Position numbers and translations under genes: made by a program. A stretch of DNA of 64,000 nucleotides from Diabrotica undecimpunctata (Eukaryota; Arthropoda; Insecta; Coleoptera; Chrysomelidae): the NCBI RefSeq assembly GCF_040954645.1, contig NC_092806.1:114248458-114312457 (forward strand), given 5' to 3'. Shown here one piece after another: positions 1-10,696 of the stretch (positions are counted from its first letter, which is position 1; the number at the start of each line of letters is the position of its first letter). The notes beneath the pieces are model-generated. The model worked only from the letters and a program-made list of their open reading frames with translations. It did not search any database and had not been told where the DNA came from.

Positions 1-1401
1 TTTCATAAGAATTAGTATGTGGGTGAACTTAATGATCAGTTAGTGAAAGATTGGGGTTTTTGGGATATGTTAAGAATAAAGTGCATAAAACACCTCCAAC
101 AATAAGGAATGATATCAAAGATATAATCTGAATTCCATTTCAAAATATTTTACAAGTGCTTCTTAACGTAATCAACTCTTTCAATGACTGCTTTCAAGCA
201 CACATAAATGTTTTGGGAGTTTATTTTGAACACTATGTAAATAAGTTAAAATTATTATTTTTTATTTTTCTGCATTTGTTTTTTCAGTGTTCTGCTAAAT
301 TTTATTTGAAATAAATTGTTTTCTTTTCTTTACAGGTATTTGATTACTAAACCAACATACCATAATGGTAAACTGTCAGTTTTTGACAAATCAATCATGG
401 CCAACTCACAATAATTATTGATAAAAGTTTAAATACCTACCTAATTAATACATTGAGATATAAAAATCGAAAATATCTAAAAATCTACAGAATTGAAAAA
501 GAAAACGATGTACTTGCATTTTCACTTACACTGTATTTGATGTAATGAATATTATCATAATTAATCATTTTTATAATTTTTGACTATTATATAAAAACTA
601 TGACTGCCTGTTCCTATGCTTATTTTTAATTATACAGTATGTAATATTGGTTACAACTTTTTAAATACCCAGTATAACAGATTACAACTATATATTGCTG
701 TGATGTATAAGTGAAGCAGATTTCACATTTAAAATAAAATTTTTAATGGGTGTTCCATTAAAAAATATAGCTTTGATTTGACACGCCATTATGAAACACA
801 AATTTTGTAAATACCTTTTTTTGTTTCTTTTGCTATATTGAGTGAGCTTCCTCACACTAATCAATCATCCTGTGTATTAAGAATATAACATTGATTAAAA
901 ATAATAACATAAATTAACTGTGATGTATACATCAGTTACATATCTTCATATACGATATCTATACTAATTATTGTACATTTAATTTTATTGTTTAGGACTA
1001 TAGTTATAATCAACATTGCTGTTGCATTGAACATATCTGTATCATGTAATATATCACTTGATTTCTAATTGGTTAAAACCAAGTTTGTCATTTTGTTTTT
1101 AGTAAATAAATAACTGGCCTTTAAGATACATCTAATATTTTTTAAATCGACAAAGTTCAATTAGAGTGTATTTGTACATAAAACAATATGTAGGATAATT
1201 AGAACAACGGCATAGATCTAATAGAAAAATCTTAGTTTATTAAACAAAAAACATTTGTAACAATTTTTTTTAGTTTTTGGATATGTGTATTATCAATATT
1301 TACAGCATACTCTTAGAAATGTTTGAGAATACATTTTCTGTTGCTTCTGAATTAAATAAATAAACACAAAAAAGGAAAGACATATACTTCAGAAAACTTA
1401 C
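1..1401. other. CPSF6 intron 3 (partial), no feature seen
   Basis: AT-rich sequence downstream (on the minus strand) of the donor that ends CPSF6 exon 3. I see no coding similarity, long repeat or element terminus. It must be intronic, because the exon to its right ends in a consensus GTAAGT donor and the C-terminal part of the protein has not yet been encoded. Confidence 0.6.
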
Positions 1402-1968
1402 CATTGGTGGTCTTGGGGGCCCTGGTTGACCATGAGGTGGCCCCATGGGTCTCATTCCCATATTGGGCCCAGGACCATTAGGTCTAGGTCCATTCCATTG
1501 TGGATTACCTTGAAACCTAGGGGGTTGCTGGTTCATGTTTGGTGGTCCATTAAATCCAGGTGGACCTTGCATTCTTGGAGCACCTTGCATACCTGGGGGC
1601 ATAGGACGCATGGAAGGGTTCATAGGCATTCTACCTCCATAATTCTGCATAGGACCTGAATGAACATTATTATTAGGATGGGGAGGACGTGAGTTAGAAT
1701 TATTAGCAGGAGAAGGACGTGTTTTAGACTGACTTTCAAAATTACTAAGAGCTTGTTTTGTGGGAAGGGTAACAAGAGGAGTTTGGCCATTAATCTCCTT
1801 TTTAGATAGGAGTTCCAGGCAGAGTCTCATGCTTCCTTCAGATCCCAAAGATATGACACAGAATCCCTTGGATTGACCATTTGCTCTGTGTTCAAAAAAC
1901 TTAACTTCATGGAAGTCTGTTACCCCTATATCATGCACTGCATTTTCTATATCTCTATCAGTTGTCCA
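1402..1968 (-). CDS. CPSF6: CPSF6 exon 3: end of RRM and proline-rich region
   Basis: Third coding exon of the 68 kDa cleavage factor Im subunit, a nuclear protein that pairs with CPSF5/NUDT21 in poly(A) site choice. It opens at TGG ACA ACT after a TTTATTTTCAG acceptor and encodes WTTDRDIENAVHDIGV. This completes the LTW|WTTD RRM junction seen in other CPSF6 proteins. The RNP-like stretch KFFEHRANGQSKGF follows, then a long Pro/Gly/Met/Asn-rich segment (GPPHGQPGPPRPPM), the usual CPSF6 linker. It ends after ATG at a GTAAGT donor (1396-1401), phase 0, 189 codons. The C-terminal RS-like exons lie outside the window. No frame lesions are seen. Identification rests on the RRM and the order of domains, which is known family architecture. 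Confidence 0.92.
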
Positions 1969-2023
1969 CTGAAAATAAATAACCAAATTTGTAAAAATTA
2001 TCAAGTATTGCAATGCAATGAAG

Positions 2024-2027
<4 letters not shown>

Positions 2028-2074
<47 letters not shown>
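2028..2074. repeat. (AT)n microsatellite
   Basis: Uninterrupted AT dinucleotide tract just outside the left arm of the Penelope palindrome. A second AT tract sits just outside the right arm (6815-6887), so the element pair may have inserted into, or generated, an AT array. Confidence 0.95.
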
Positions 2075-2079
<5 letters not shown>

Positions 2080-2175
2080 GAAGAATTAAAGAAATTTAAT
2101 CTTTGCAGATTAGTTAAATAGTAAACTCTTAAATATTGGGGAAATCTGCAAGAAATACTCTAATGTGTATCAATT

Positions 2176-2227
2176 GTTTCGCCGAACGTTTTCGCCAAAG
2201 AGAATTAATTTGGCTTCTTCAGGGCTG
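2176..2227 (-). other. hammerhead-like motif, left Penelope arm
   Basis: Mirror copy of the motif at 6711-6763. Read on the minus strand, it has CTGAAGA, a GCC...GGC helix with an AT-rich loop, then GAAA. This resembles a hammerhead core except for A in place of U within CUGAUGA. It lies 3' of the copy's reading frame. Speculative. Confidence 0.25.
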
Positions 2228-2779
2228 AAAGAGAATAAATTATAATTAGCTACCATATATTATCTATTAAAACATTATTGATCTTACCGTAACTTAGAAT
2301 TGTAGAGTTAGAATATTAAAAAACTTTGCTAGTAACATAGTGGTGTTTTTTGTTACTATGTGCAAAAAAAGTTTTTTATAAGGATTGAAATGTATGGTAG
2401 CTTCGAACTTGACACGTAAAGGCTTACCCAAGGTTAATCGAAAAACCCAATGCAACTACATTTAAAAGGAGGTAATTCTTTGAAATGTCGGCAATAACTA
2501 AATTTTTGATTTTTAGATAGTTAAAAGTGAGGTTCTGTTTAAGCCAGAACGCAAGCGCTGACAACTTCATTATTAATTGGTATGAATCTTTATGTCGTTA
2601 AGGTTCATTGGTAAAAAACGAATGAATTTAAATCCCAGTAAAGGGAAATATTATTTTGATTTTCTTTATTTAATTATATTATATTGTTCATGTATTATTG
2701 AATCTTATTGAGACGTATCTAAGAAAAGCAAGGGAATGTTATATATTTTTTGTTAATGAAAATTAATTATAAAGGTATG

Positions 2780-4555
2780 TTAGTTGTTAATGGATATATC
2801 AGTCAAGTTAGTAATCTGTGATATAGTATTGTTCTTGGTATCTGATTTAAGTAACAGTCTTGATGTCACTCTTAACATTAATGGAGAAATCGTTAAGGAA
2901 AATATAAGACATTTCAATGAACTCTCTTTTAGATTTATTGTTCTCACGGTGGAGAATTGTGGTGTTAGTATAGTCCATGAGATGACCAGTGGAATGGACA
3001 TGTTTGGCTAATGCACAACGGTCAGGGTGAAGTCGAGAATCACTTTTGTGTAGTGTAATACGTGATTTCAATAATTGAGATGTTTGACCGATGTAGAAAT
3101 TGTTGCAAGAGAGACATGGAATGTTGTAGACAATATTACTAAGCCTATCTATGGGAGTCTTATCTTTTATCTTAGAATAAAGATTATTAATTGTTAGGGC
3201 TGATCTACAAGCTACATTAAGTTTAATGTTGTTATTATTACCAAAGCTATTTTCAACACTTTTCAGAATCCTTGTTAACCCCAGAGTGATATCTCTGAAA
3301 TATGGTAATGAAAAATATTTGTTTATAGGAGTATCAGAGACTGGGTTCCCACTTAAGACATCAGGATCAGCATTGTTAGTCGCGAAGGAAGGTGAAATAT
3401 CTTCGTCATGGATAGTATTAAACAAAATCTTATTAACTAATGGTGTTGGATAAGCGTTTGAAATAAAAAGTTTCTGTAGGATCTGTAGGTTTTTTGTATG
3501 AAATGAAGGATCTGATAGTTTTGTTACTCTATTTTTCATCTGTTTGATTAAGTTGACTTTGGTAGAATTATTATGGTATGAGTTGTAGTTAAGGTATCTA
3601 CCAGAATGGGTCGGTTTTTGATACCAATCTATTTTGATGTTGTTGGTTTCCCTGATCATCCTTATGTCGAGAAAGGGGACGGACCAATTACCATCTTCCC
3701 TCTCTATAGTGAACTGGATGTAGGGGTCATAACCATTAAAAGTGTCTAATAGTTCATCTACCTTGTCATTGGGTATAGCCAAAATGATATCGTCAACATA
3801 TTTTTTAATAAATGGAATATTAAAGGATAGTAAAGGAATGACTGAGTCTAATACATAATCCATAACGTAAGTTGCAATGATAGGAGAAATCTTGGCTCCC
3901 ATAGGGGTACCGAAAGTTTGTTGATAGAATTTATCATTAAATGAGAAGTAAGTGTTGTTAAAGAGAAATTCGACGATGCTGATGAATCTGTCGTAAGACA
4001 TGGAACAACAACCTCTAATACGGTCCCAGTTGATCTCTATTGATGTCAAACATATTCCTAGATGAACATTGCTGAATAAGGATACAACGTCAAGGCTAAC
4101 GAGGACATAATTTGATGGAAGTATGTAGCCATTATATTTATTTACCATCTCAAAAGAATCTTTAAGTAATATTGACTTTCATAATTATATGCATTAGTAA
4201 GTATGTCTGTAACAAAAGCTGAGATATTTTCAGTGGGTGTTCCAATGGAAGCTACTATGGGACGAACCGATAGTGTTGGTTTGTGGATTTTTGGCAAAGC
4301 ATAAAACTTTGCAATGTTCCCATTATATGTTGTTAGTTTTTTCTTTGTGTTACGGTCAATCTCATTGGAAGAGGCTAAGGATGCGATTAATGTATTGCAT
4401 TTCCTTTGCAGAGAAGAAGTGGGATTGGATGTAAGTGAAACATAAGATCTATCATTATCTATAAGAGAAGAACACAGTTGTAAGTAGTGAGTTCTTTCTA
4501 AGATGACTGTAACATTACCTTTGTCTGCTTTTGTCACTAAGAGCTCAGGATTGTA
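2780..4555 (-). pseudogene. Penelope-like element RT/GIY-YIG, copy A (broken)
   Basis: Penelope-like elements encode a reverse transcriptase fused to a C-terminal GIY-YIG endonuclease. Visible motifs in order: VTKADKGN and YALPKIHKP (N-terminal RT block), QTFGTPMGAKISP, the catalytic KKYVDDIILAIP, FLDIRMIRE, then the endonuclease block IPCLSCNNFYIGQTSQ with a conserved His region (AKHVHSTGH). The copy is 5'-truncated at about 4555. Compared with copy B it has lost one base near 4165, which shifts frame before the RT core (QYYLKILLRW instead of QYYIKDSFE). It has also lost about 22 bases near 2855, which removes the end of the endonuclease frame. It keeps the canonical YIG. It cannot make a full protein. 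Confidence 0.9.
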
Positions 4556-4556
4556 T

Positions 4557-4592
4557 TTAAGAAATTTTTTTTTTTTTTCTTAAAAATTTCTT
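4557..4592. other. short A/T hairpin at the palindrome centre
   Basis: TTAAGAAATTTTT and AAAAATTTCTTAA face each other across a T-rich loop, at the junction between the 5' ends of the two Penelope copies. It may mark the recombination or priming event that joined them (inference). Confidence 0.5.
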
Positions 4593-4599
4593 AAAAAAA

Positions 4600-6158
4600 T
4601 TGCAAAGTTTTATGCTTTGCCAAAAATCCACAAACCAACACTATCGGTTCGTCCCATAGTAGCTTCCATTGGAACACCCACTGAAAATATCTCAGCTTTT
4701 GTTACAGACATACTTACTAATGCATATAATTATGAAAGTCAATATTACATTAAAGATTCTTTTGAGATGGTAAATAAATATAATGGCTACATACTTCCAT
4801 CAAATTATGTCCTCGTTAGCCTTGACGTTGTATCCTTATTCAGCAATGTTCATCTAGGAATATGTTTGACATCAATAGAGATCAACTGGGACCGTATTAG
4901 AGGTTGTTGTTCCATGTCTTACGACAGATTCATCAGCATCGTCGAATTTCTCTTTAACAACACTTACTTCTCATTTAATGATAAATTCTATCAACAAACT
5001 TTCGGTACCCCTATGGGAGCCAAGATTTCTCCTATCATTGCAACTTACGTTATGGATTATGTATTAGACTCAGTCATTCCTTTACTATCCTTTAATATTC
5101 CATTTATTAAAAAATATGTTGACGATATCATTTTGGCTATACCCAATGACAAGGTAGATGAACTATTAGACACTTTTAATGGTTATGACCCCTACATCCA
5201 GTTCACTATAGAGAGGGAAGATGGTAATTGGTCCGTCCCCTTTCTCGACATAAGGATGATCAGGGAAACCAACAACATCAAAATAGATTGGTATCAAAAA
5301 CCGACCCATTCTGGTAGATACCTTAACTACAACTCATACCATAATAATTCTACCAAAGTCAACTTAATCAAACAGATGAAAAATAGAGTAACAAAACTAT
5401 CAGATCCTTCATTTCATACAAAAAACCTACAAATCCTACAGAAACTTTTTATTTCAAATGCTTATCCAACACCATTAGTTAATAAGATTTTGTTTAATAC
5501 TATCCATGACGAAGATATTTCACCTTCCTTCGCGACTAACAATGCTGATCCTGATGTCTTAAGTGGGAACCCAGTCTCTGATACTCCTATAAACAAATAT
5601 TTTTCATTACCATATTTCAGAGATATCACTCCGGGGTTAACAAGGAGTCTGAAAAGTGTTGAAAATAGCTTTGGTAATAATAATAACAACATTAAACTTA
5701 ATGTAGCTTGTAGATCAGCCCTAACAATTAATAATCTTTATTCTAAGATAAAAGATAAGACTCCCATAGATAGGCTTAGTAATATTGTCTACAACATTCC
5801 ATGTCTCTCTTGCAACAATTTCTACATCAGTCAAACATCTCAATTATTGAAATCACGTATTACACTACACAAAAGTGATTCTCGACTTCACCCTGACCGT
5901 TGTGCATTAGCCAAACATGTCCATTCCACTGGTCATCTCATGGACTATACTAACACCACAATTCTCCACCGTGAGAACAATAAATCTAAAAGAGAGTTCA
6001 TTGAAATGTCTTATATTTTCCTTAACGATTTCTCCATTAATGTTAAGAGTGACATCAAGAATCTAAGCGATATATACCACCTGTTACTTAAATCAGATAC
6101 CAAGAACAATACTATATCACAGATTACTAACTTGACTGATATATCCATTAACAACTAA
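4600..6158 (+). pseudogene. Penelope-like element RT/GIY-YIG, copy B (5'-truncated, open frame)
   Basis: The right-arm copy keeps one uninterrupted frame of over 510 codons, from KFYALPKIHKP through the RT core (QTFGTPMGAKISP, KYVDDIILAIP) to the GIY-YIG domain and stop at 6158. It is truncated further 5' than copy A, so the first RT block (VTKADKGN) is absent and no native start remains. The conserved endonuclease motif reads NFYISQTSQ, a Gly to Ser change relative to copy A's NFYIGQTSQ, which would be expected to harm the nuclease. The RT catalytic aspartates are intact. Annotated as a pseudogene because the N-terminus is missing, although the frame itself is clean. Confidence 0.88.
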
Positions 6159-6710
6159 CATACCTTTATAATTAATTTTCATTAACAAAAAATATATAAC
6201 ATTCCCTTGCTTTTCTTAGATACGTCTCAATAAGATTCAATAATACATGAACAATATAATATACTTAAATAAAGAAAATCAAAATAATATTTCCCTTTAC
6301 TGGGATTTAAATTCATTCGTTTTTTACCAATGAACCTTAACGACATAAAGATTCATACCAATTAATAATGAAGTTGTCAGCGCTTGCGTTCTGGCTTAAA
6401 CAGAACCTCACTTTTAACTATCTAAAAATCAAAAGTTTAGTTATTGCCGACATTTCAAAGAATTACCTCCTTTTAAATGTAGTTGCATTGGGTTTTTCGA
6501 TTAACCTTGGGTAAGCCTTTATGTGTCAAGTTCGAAGCTACCATACATTTCAATCCTTATAAAAAGCTTTTTTTGCACATAGTAACAAAAAACACCACTA
6601 TGTTACTAGCAAAGTTTTTTAATATTCTAACTCTACAATTCTAAGTTACGGTAAGATCAATAATGTTTTAATAGATAATATATGGTAGCTAATTATAATT
6701 TATTCTCTTT

Positions 6711-6763
6711 CAGCCCTGAAGAAGCCAAATTAATTCTCTTTGGCGAAAACGTTCGGCGAAACA
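6711..6763 (+). other. hammerhead-like motif, right Penelope arm
   Basis: CCCTGAAGAAGCC, an AT-rich loop, then GGCGAAAACG and a second GGCGAAAC. The order CUGA-A-GA, helix II (GCC/GGC), GAAA matches the layout of a hammerhead ribozyme core apart from U to A in CUGAUGA. Penelope-like elements are known to carry hammerheads in their terminal repeats (established), and this motif is about 550 bp 3' of the ORF, where such a repeat would sit. Activity is unproven, and the core substitution argues against it. Confidence 0.3.
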
Positions 6764-6812
6764 ATTGATACACATTAGAGTATTTCTTGCAGATTTCCCC
6801 AATATTTAAGAG

Positions 6813-6814
<2 letters not shown>

Positions 6815-6887
<73 letters not shown>
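6815..6887. repeat. (AT)n microsatellite
   Basis: AT dinucleotide array directly abutting the right palindrome arm; partner of 2028-2074. Confidence 0.95.
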
Positions 6888-6890
<3 letters not shown>

Positions 6891-6893
6891 CTA

Positions 6894-6983
6894 AACCCAT
6901 TTACCCTAAGGTGTTGGGTGTGAAGAATAATACCATGAAAACCCATTTACCCTAAGGTGTTGGGTGTGAAGAATAATACCATG
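6894..6983. repeat. 46 bp tandem duplication
   Basis: A unit starting AACCCATTTACCCTAAGG and ending ATAATACCATG occurs twice in direct tandem. It sits between the AT array and the decayed mariner sequence. Confidence 0.9.
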
Positions 6984-7034
6984 TATAAATTGAAAGTTAT
7001 TTTCTGTAAAATTCGATATCATAATCCAGCCATA

Positions 7035-7730
7035 AATATTGATACAAATGTAAATGCTGCTTGTAAAGCTAAAGAGAAAGATATTGCTATCATTGCTCTT
7101 CATAAGTGTGGAATAAAAGGAGCCCTTATTTTTGAATTACTAAATTAAATATTACTTATGTGAATCACATTAAGTTGTTTTGAATACAGGAGAAGGAAGT
7201 GACTCCGGCCAGCCTCACATGGATCATATATCACAAATTATTAACTCTATTAGGCCAAGAATTAACTGAGATCATGTCCTAAAAAAACTTATGGCTCAGA
7301 AAATGAATATTGCAATGAGAAAAATGTGTCACATTATCAAACAAAACTTGGGGCTTTCAAACAACAACCAGGACAATGCCTTACCCTTGCATTAAAACAA
7401 AATAGGAAAAAAATCAAGATGTTGTCATTGTACAGTAATGAGGTTTTCTTTTTAACACTCTTTATTATATAATGACAAGTGTCTTGATTTTTTCCTATTT
7501 TGTTTTAACAGAATATTAAGATGTTTTCCTGTTGTAAAGAGTATAACAGAGAATTTCTTTTACTGTGGAGGAAACTTTAAATAAGCAAAATGATAGATTT
7601 TATGCACAGTTAATCAAGGAAGCCCACAAACTGGAACCAAGGATTGAGGAGATTGTCCTGCCTCAGTGATGGTTTGGTGGGACCAATCATTTTGAATCAT
7701 TTTTTGTAGTTTGAAGCTCATTATATCAAT
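7035..7730 (+). pseudogene. mariner/Tc1-like transposase remnant
   Basis: Pieces in shifting frames match the order of an IS630/Tc1/mariner transposase. An N-terminal helix-turn-helix block comes first (IIALHKCGIKGALIFELLN, 7084-7143). A linker follows, with INSIRPRIN and MAQKMNIAMRKMCHIIKQNL (about 7235-7350). The catalytic-domain part comes last: FTVEETLNKQNDRFYAQLI, then HKLEPRIEE and a damaged VMVWWG-like region near 7670. Several stops and at least two frame changes make it dead. It lies in CPSF6 intron 2, in opposite orientation to the host gene. The conserved block spacing makes the superfamily call fairly secure; the family is not identified. Confidence 0.7.
7394..7506. repeat. 24-25 bp inverted repeat inside the mariner remnant
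   Basis: AAAACAAAATAGGAAAA... (7394-7418) and its reverse complement (7483-7506) flank about 64 bp and differ by one base in an A run. The pair interrupts the transposase remnant between its helix-turn-helix and catalytic parts, so it may be a small fold-back insertion. Confidence 0.7.
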
Positions 7731-7903
7731 AATAAATTGTGCAAGAATGTTTCAAATCAAACCAGTAGTTTAAATTTTTTTTGTTTAAATACCTTCTATC
7801 AATATTTATGACAGAACCAGCAATATGCATAAGATCATTAATTTATAATTCAAAGTAAAGTTAATTTAAAAAATAGTAAAATCAGTCAATATGTCTCTAT
7901 ATA

Positions 7904-8620
7904 CAGAGTACTCCCTCTATAACGAACACAGTTATTACGAGGTTTCGCTTATAACGAGGTACATTAGATGTCCTGTGAAATTTCTATTGAACTATAACCC
8001 TCTATAGCGAGGCAAATTTGGTTATAACGAGAGAAAAACGTGTTTTTTTTACGTTTTTGACTCGGCGATGGTTATAAATAAATACCATTTTTAACTGCCC
8101 CGCAATAAACTTAACTGCCGCCCGCAATAAACTTCTTTACAATAAATACAACTGTTTTACATCTTTAGAAAATATGCTTTGAATTGAAGAAGAATCTAAT
8201 ATGATAGATAGAATGATACTGGACAATTTAAAGCAGTCAAAAATGACAGACTTCTTTCAATTGCAGAAACAATAGTTTATGTTATTCTTGAAAATACGCT
8301 TTATAAATTATGTAGTTTAAAAAAAATGAAAGTACAGATTTTTTATTTTAACATACATCATTGACAATAAAAGTAAACAGCTTTTTTGTTTAAATGCATT
8401 TCATTGACAATAAAAGTAAACCACTTTTTTTAAAAACGCCAAACAATATTTATTAGAATCTTATATTGCTCCGAATGGCTTCACTATAGGAAGTTAATGT
8501 TTTAGAAAATTACATATTCATATGTATGCACAGTATTATTGTTGTCTGATATAACGAGATCGGCTTATAACGAGGTAATTAGTCTGCCATTTCAGTTCTC
8601 GTTATAGAGGGAGTCTACTG
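7904..8620. mobile_element. Tigger/pogo-derived element, TA duplication
   Basis: Terminal inverted repeats begin CAGAGTACTCCCTCTATAACG on the left and, reversed, CAGTAGACTCCCTCTATAACG on the right. Both are flanked by TA. Subterminal copies of ATAACGAGGT recur inside both ends. At 8221-8275 the plus strand reads DNLKQSKMTDFFQLQKQ followed by TAG. This resembles the C-terminal KQ.KMTDFF tail of Tigger/pogo transposases, so the element is a deletion derivative of an autonomous Tigger rather than an unrelated MITE. It is 717 bp and has no complete transposase. It lies in CPSF6 intron 2, 46 bp from the exon 2 donor. Confidence 0.85.
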
Positions 8621-8666
8621 TATTACTGATAGTAACAAATTGTATAATATTACAATTTATACTTAC

Positions 8667-8873
8667 CCAAGTCAGATTTCCAACATACAGCTGATGTCTT
8701 CTTCCAGAAGAATTTATATTATTGGATGCTCCTCCTGTTCCAACAAAATTACCTCCACCATCTTCACCAGCACCAGGAGGAGCATGATGATTTGAATCAC
8801 CTGGGTTGTCACTATTTCCAGGAGCTGATATTACATCGTCATATAGATCAACATTTTCACCACCAAAGTCATC
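8667..8873 (-). CDS. CPSF6: CPSF6 exon 2: acidic/Gly region and start of RRM
   Basis: Bounded by a TTTGATTTAG acceptor and a GTAAGT donor (8661-8666), both phase 0, 69 codons. It encodes DDFGGENVDLYDDVISAPG, a Gly/Asn-rich linker, then RRHQLYVGNLTW, the first RRM strand (RNP2). The frame runs directly into WTTDRDIENAV of exon 3. The LYDDVIS segment and the YVGNLTW/WTT exon junction are what one expects of CPSF6. Frame and splice sites are clean although transposons press against both introns. Confidence 0.92.
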
Positions 8874-9113
8874 CTAAATCAAAAATGAAAGTAAGTAGAA
8901 GTATGACAATAAAAATAAATGTTTCAATGTTTTCATAACTAAAAATATCTCTTATAATAAAAAATTTAACAAGAACTTTATGGAATACTACAGATCACCA
9001 TATCATATTAAATAATTGCGAAGTGTTACAGATCTGTCCATACAAAAAAATGGCTTTTGTATATCAGTAACAGTGTGTCATCAGTAACACTTCTTTGTGT
9101 GCCGTGCTTGTAT

Positions 9114-9945
9114 TCAAGCGTTGGCTATCGTCATATTGACAAGCTGATGAAATGATTTTCGGTCGGCAGCTAGATGAAACAGTTCCCCGACCGTTCGACC
9201 TGTCCATTGTCTAATGTTACGCAGCCAGGACAGTTGTTTTCTTCCGACCCAACGTTTCCCTTCGATTTTGCCCTGAATGATTAACCGGAGTAAGCGATAT
9301 TTAGGTCCTCTCATTATATGACCGAAGTATTGGACCTTTCTCATTTTGATGATGTTGATCAATTATCGCTCTTTGTGCACGGTCTCTAGCACTCGTTCGT
9401 TAGATATGTGTGCTGTCCACGGGATTCTGAGCATGCGACGGTAACACCATAACTCAAACGCTTCTAATTTGTTGAGATTTTTTATTTTTGTTGTCCAGGT
9501 TTCACATCCATAGAACAAAGTGGACCAGACGTAGCACTTCAATACTCTTAGACGTGTGGTCAACGACAGACTTCTACTGCATAATACAGAACGCCAGTTA
9601 ATAAAGTTTTTCCGTTCGAGTTCTATTCTGGTCGAAATTTCCTCGTCACTTTCAACCCTGCAGTCAATCCAGCTACCCAGATATCTAAAGTGTTCCACCC
9701 TTTCCAGGATTTTGTTATCTAATCTTAGCACTGAGTCTTCGATATTAATTTTTCCGACCACCATCCATTTTGTTTTTTTTGCGTTGATTGTTAAGCCCTT
9801 TTCAGTGCATTCGTTGTTTACAGCATTCAACAGGGTTTGAAGATTTTCTAGACTCTCTGCCATTATTGCGGTGTCATCGGCGTATCTGATGTTAATAATT
9901 TCACCACCGATCTTAACACCTTCGCGGCGATTATTTAACGCTATG
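9114..9945 (-). pseudogene. LINE reverse transcriptase, C-terminal fragment
   Basis: 5'-truncated non-LTR retrotransposon. The minus strand starts within INIRYADDTAIMAESL (YADD catalytic motif, about 9880), then reads KKTKWMVVG, FRYLGSWIDC, LFYGCETWT, KLEAFELWCYRRMLRI and the tail MRKVQYFGHIMRG with KRWVGRKQLSWLRNIRQW. One in-frame TAA (about 9363) interrupts an otherwise continuous frame. The same tail type recurs at 13568, 20973 and 32310, so a single family has seeded several truncated copies here. It lies in CPSF6 intron 1, same strand as the host. Confidence 0.85.
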
Positions 9946-10056
9946 TCCTAAGGAGGTCCTAGAATCTTGAAATTGTGTAAGAAAAAACTGTATTGAATAC
10001 CAAAATCAAATTTGGGGTCAATATTTCTGCTTTATTTCCCATGTTCTAGCCAGGAC

Positions 10057-10480
10057 ATAATTTTTAAAACAAAAAAAAAACAGTACCATGATGGAACCCA
10101 TTGAAAAGAGGAGATAATGTAACAAAAATGAAGGGAAAAATAATTTACAAACATCTGAGGTTGGAAAGGACTATCACTACTTCTGTAAACATTTCTGTAT
10201 TTCTGTAAAGTCCTATGAAAAAAAGTTAAATGACTAAATGGCTAAAGTTGTAAATATTAAAAAGATCTACAACTTTTGCATTTACTTTCTTCACATAACC
10301 TCAACATTTATGTGAAAATTTTAAATACCAAGTTTTTGGTATTTCTCTTACAAAAAAATGGTTTTTTCATGAAATTTTGTGAAAACTTACCTTTTTATGT
10401 CCCAAACACATTGTAATTTTTTAATTTATTTTGATTTTAATTTTGTTTTAAAGTCATTGTGCTTTTTATTAGTTGAAATC
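10057..10480. repeat. dispersed repeat, copy 1 (empty Harbinger site)
   Basis: Diverged paralogue of 11510-11592 plus 12533-12690. The stretches TGGAACCCATTGAAAA, ACATCTGAGGTTGGAAA and GTGAAAACTTAC appear in order in both. Here CATCTGAGGTTGG carries a single CTG. In copy 2 the same CTG is duplicated around the Harbinger element, so this copy shows the pre-insertion state. Confidence 0.7.
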
Positions 10481-10696
10481 TGCGTGAAATTAGAATATGT
10501 ATAAATACATTAAACTTGTTACTTATAAATACCTTATTTTGAATTCTAATTACTTATCCTTTAGTTTTTGTCTCTTTGATAACATTTCTTCATAGTTACG
10601 ATTCGACAAACTTTCCTGATTCTAGTAAATCTTATAAAAATGCAGGAGGGGACAAGCAGAGAGACATAGTCATGGATTCTATATCTGTCCCAAATA

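Larger units (their letters stand above)
2123..6814. repeat. 4.7 kb inverted repeat of two Penelope-like elements
   Basis: The left arm (about 2123-4315) and the right arm (about 4599-6814) are near-identical reverse complements, separated by about 283 bp of spacer. Mismatches are sparse. The clearest differences are a one-base deletion and a roughly 22-base deletion in the left arm's coding region. The spacer holds 5' sequence present only in the left copy. The whole structure lies in CPSF6 intron 2, between exons at 1402-1968 and 8667-8873. Outer ends abut AT microsatellites. Head-to-head partial copies are a known product of Penelope-like retrotransposition (family knowledge). Confidence 0.92.

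Noticed and set aside
1426..1659. Plus-strand open frame opposite CPSF6 exon 3
   Set aside because: Shadow of the proline-rich coding sequence; the minus frame has the RRM and splice sites.
8726..8938. Plus-strand open frame over CPSF6 exon 2
   Set aside because: Antisense shadow of a spliced exon with RRM sequence; no independent support.
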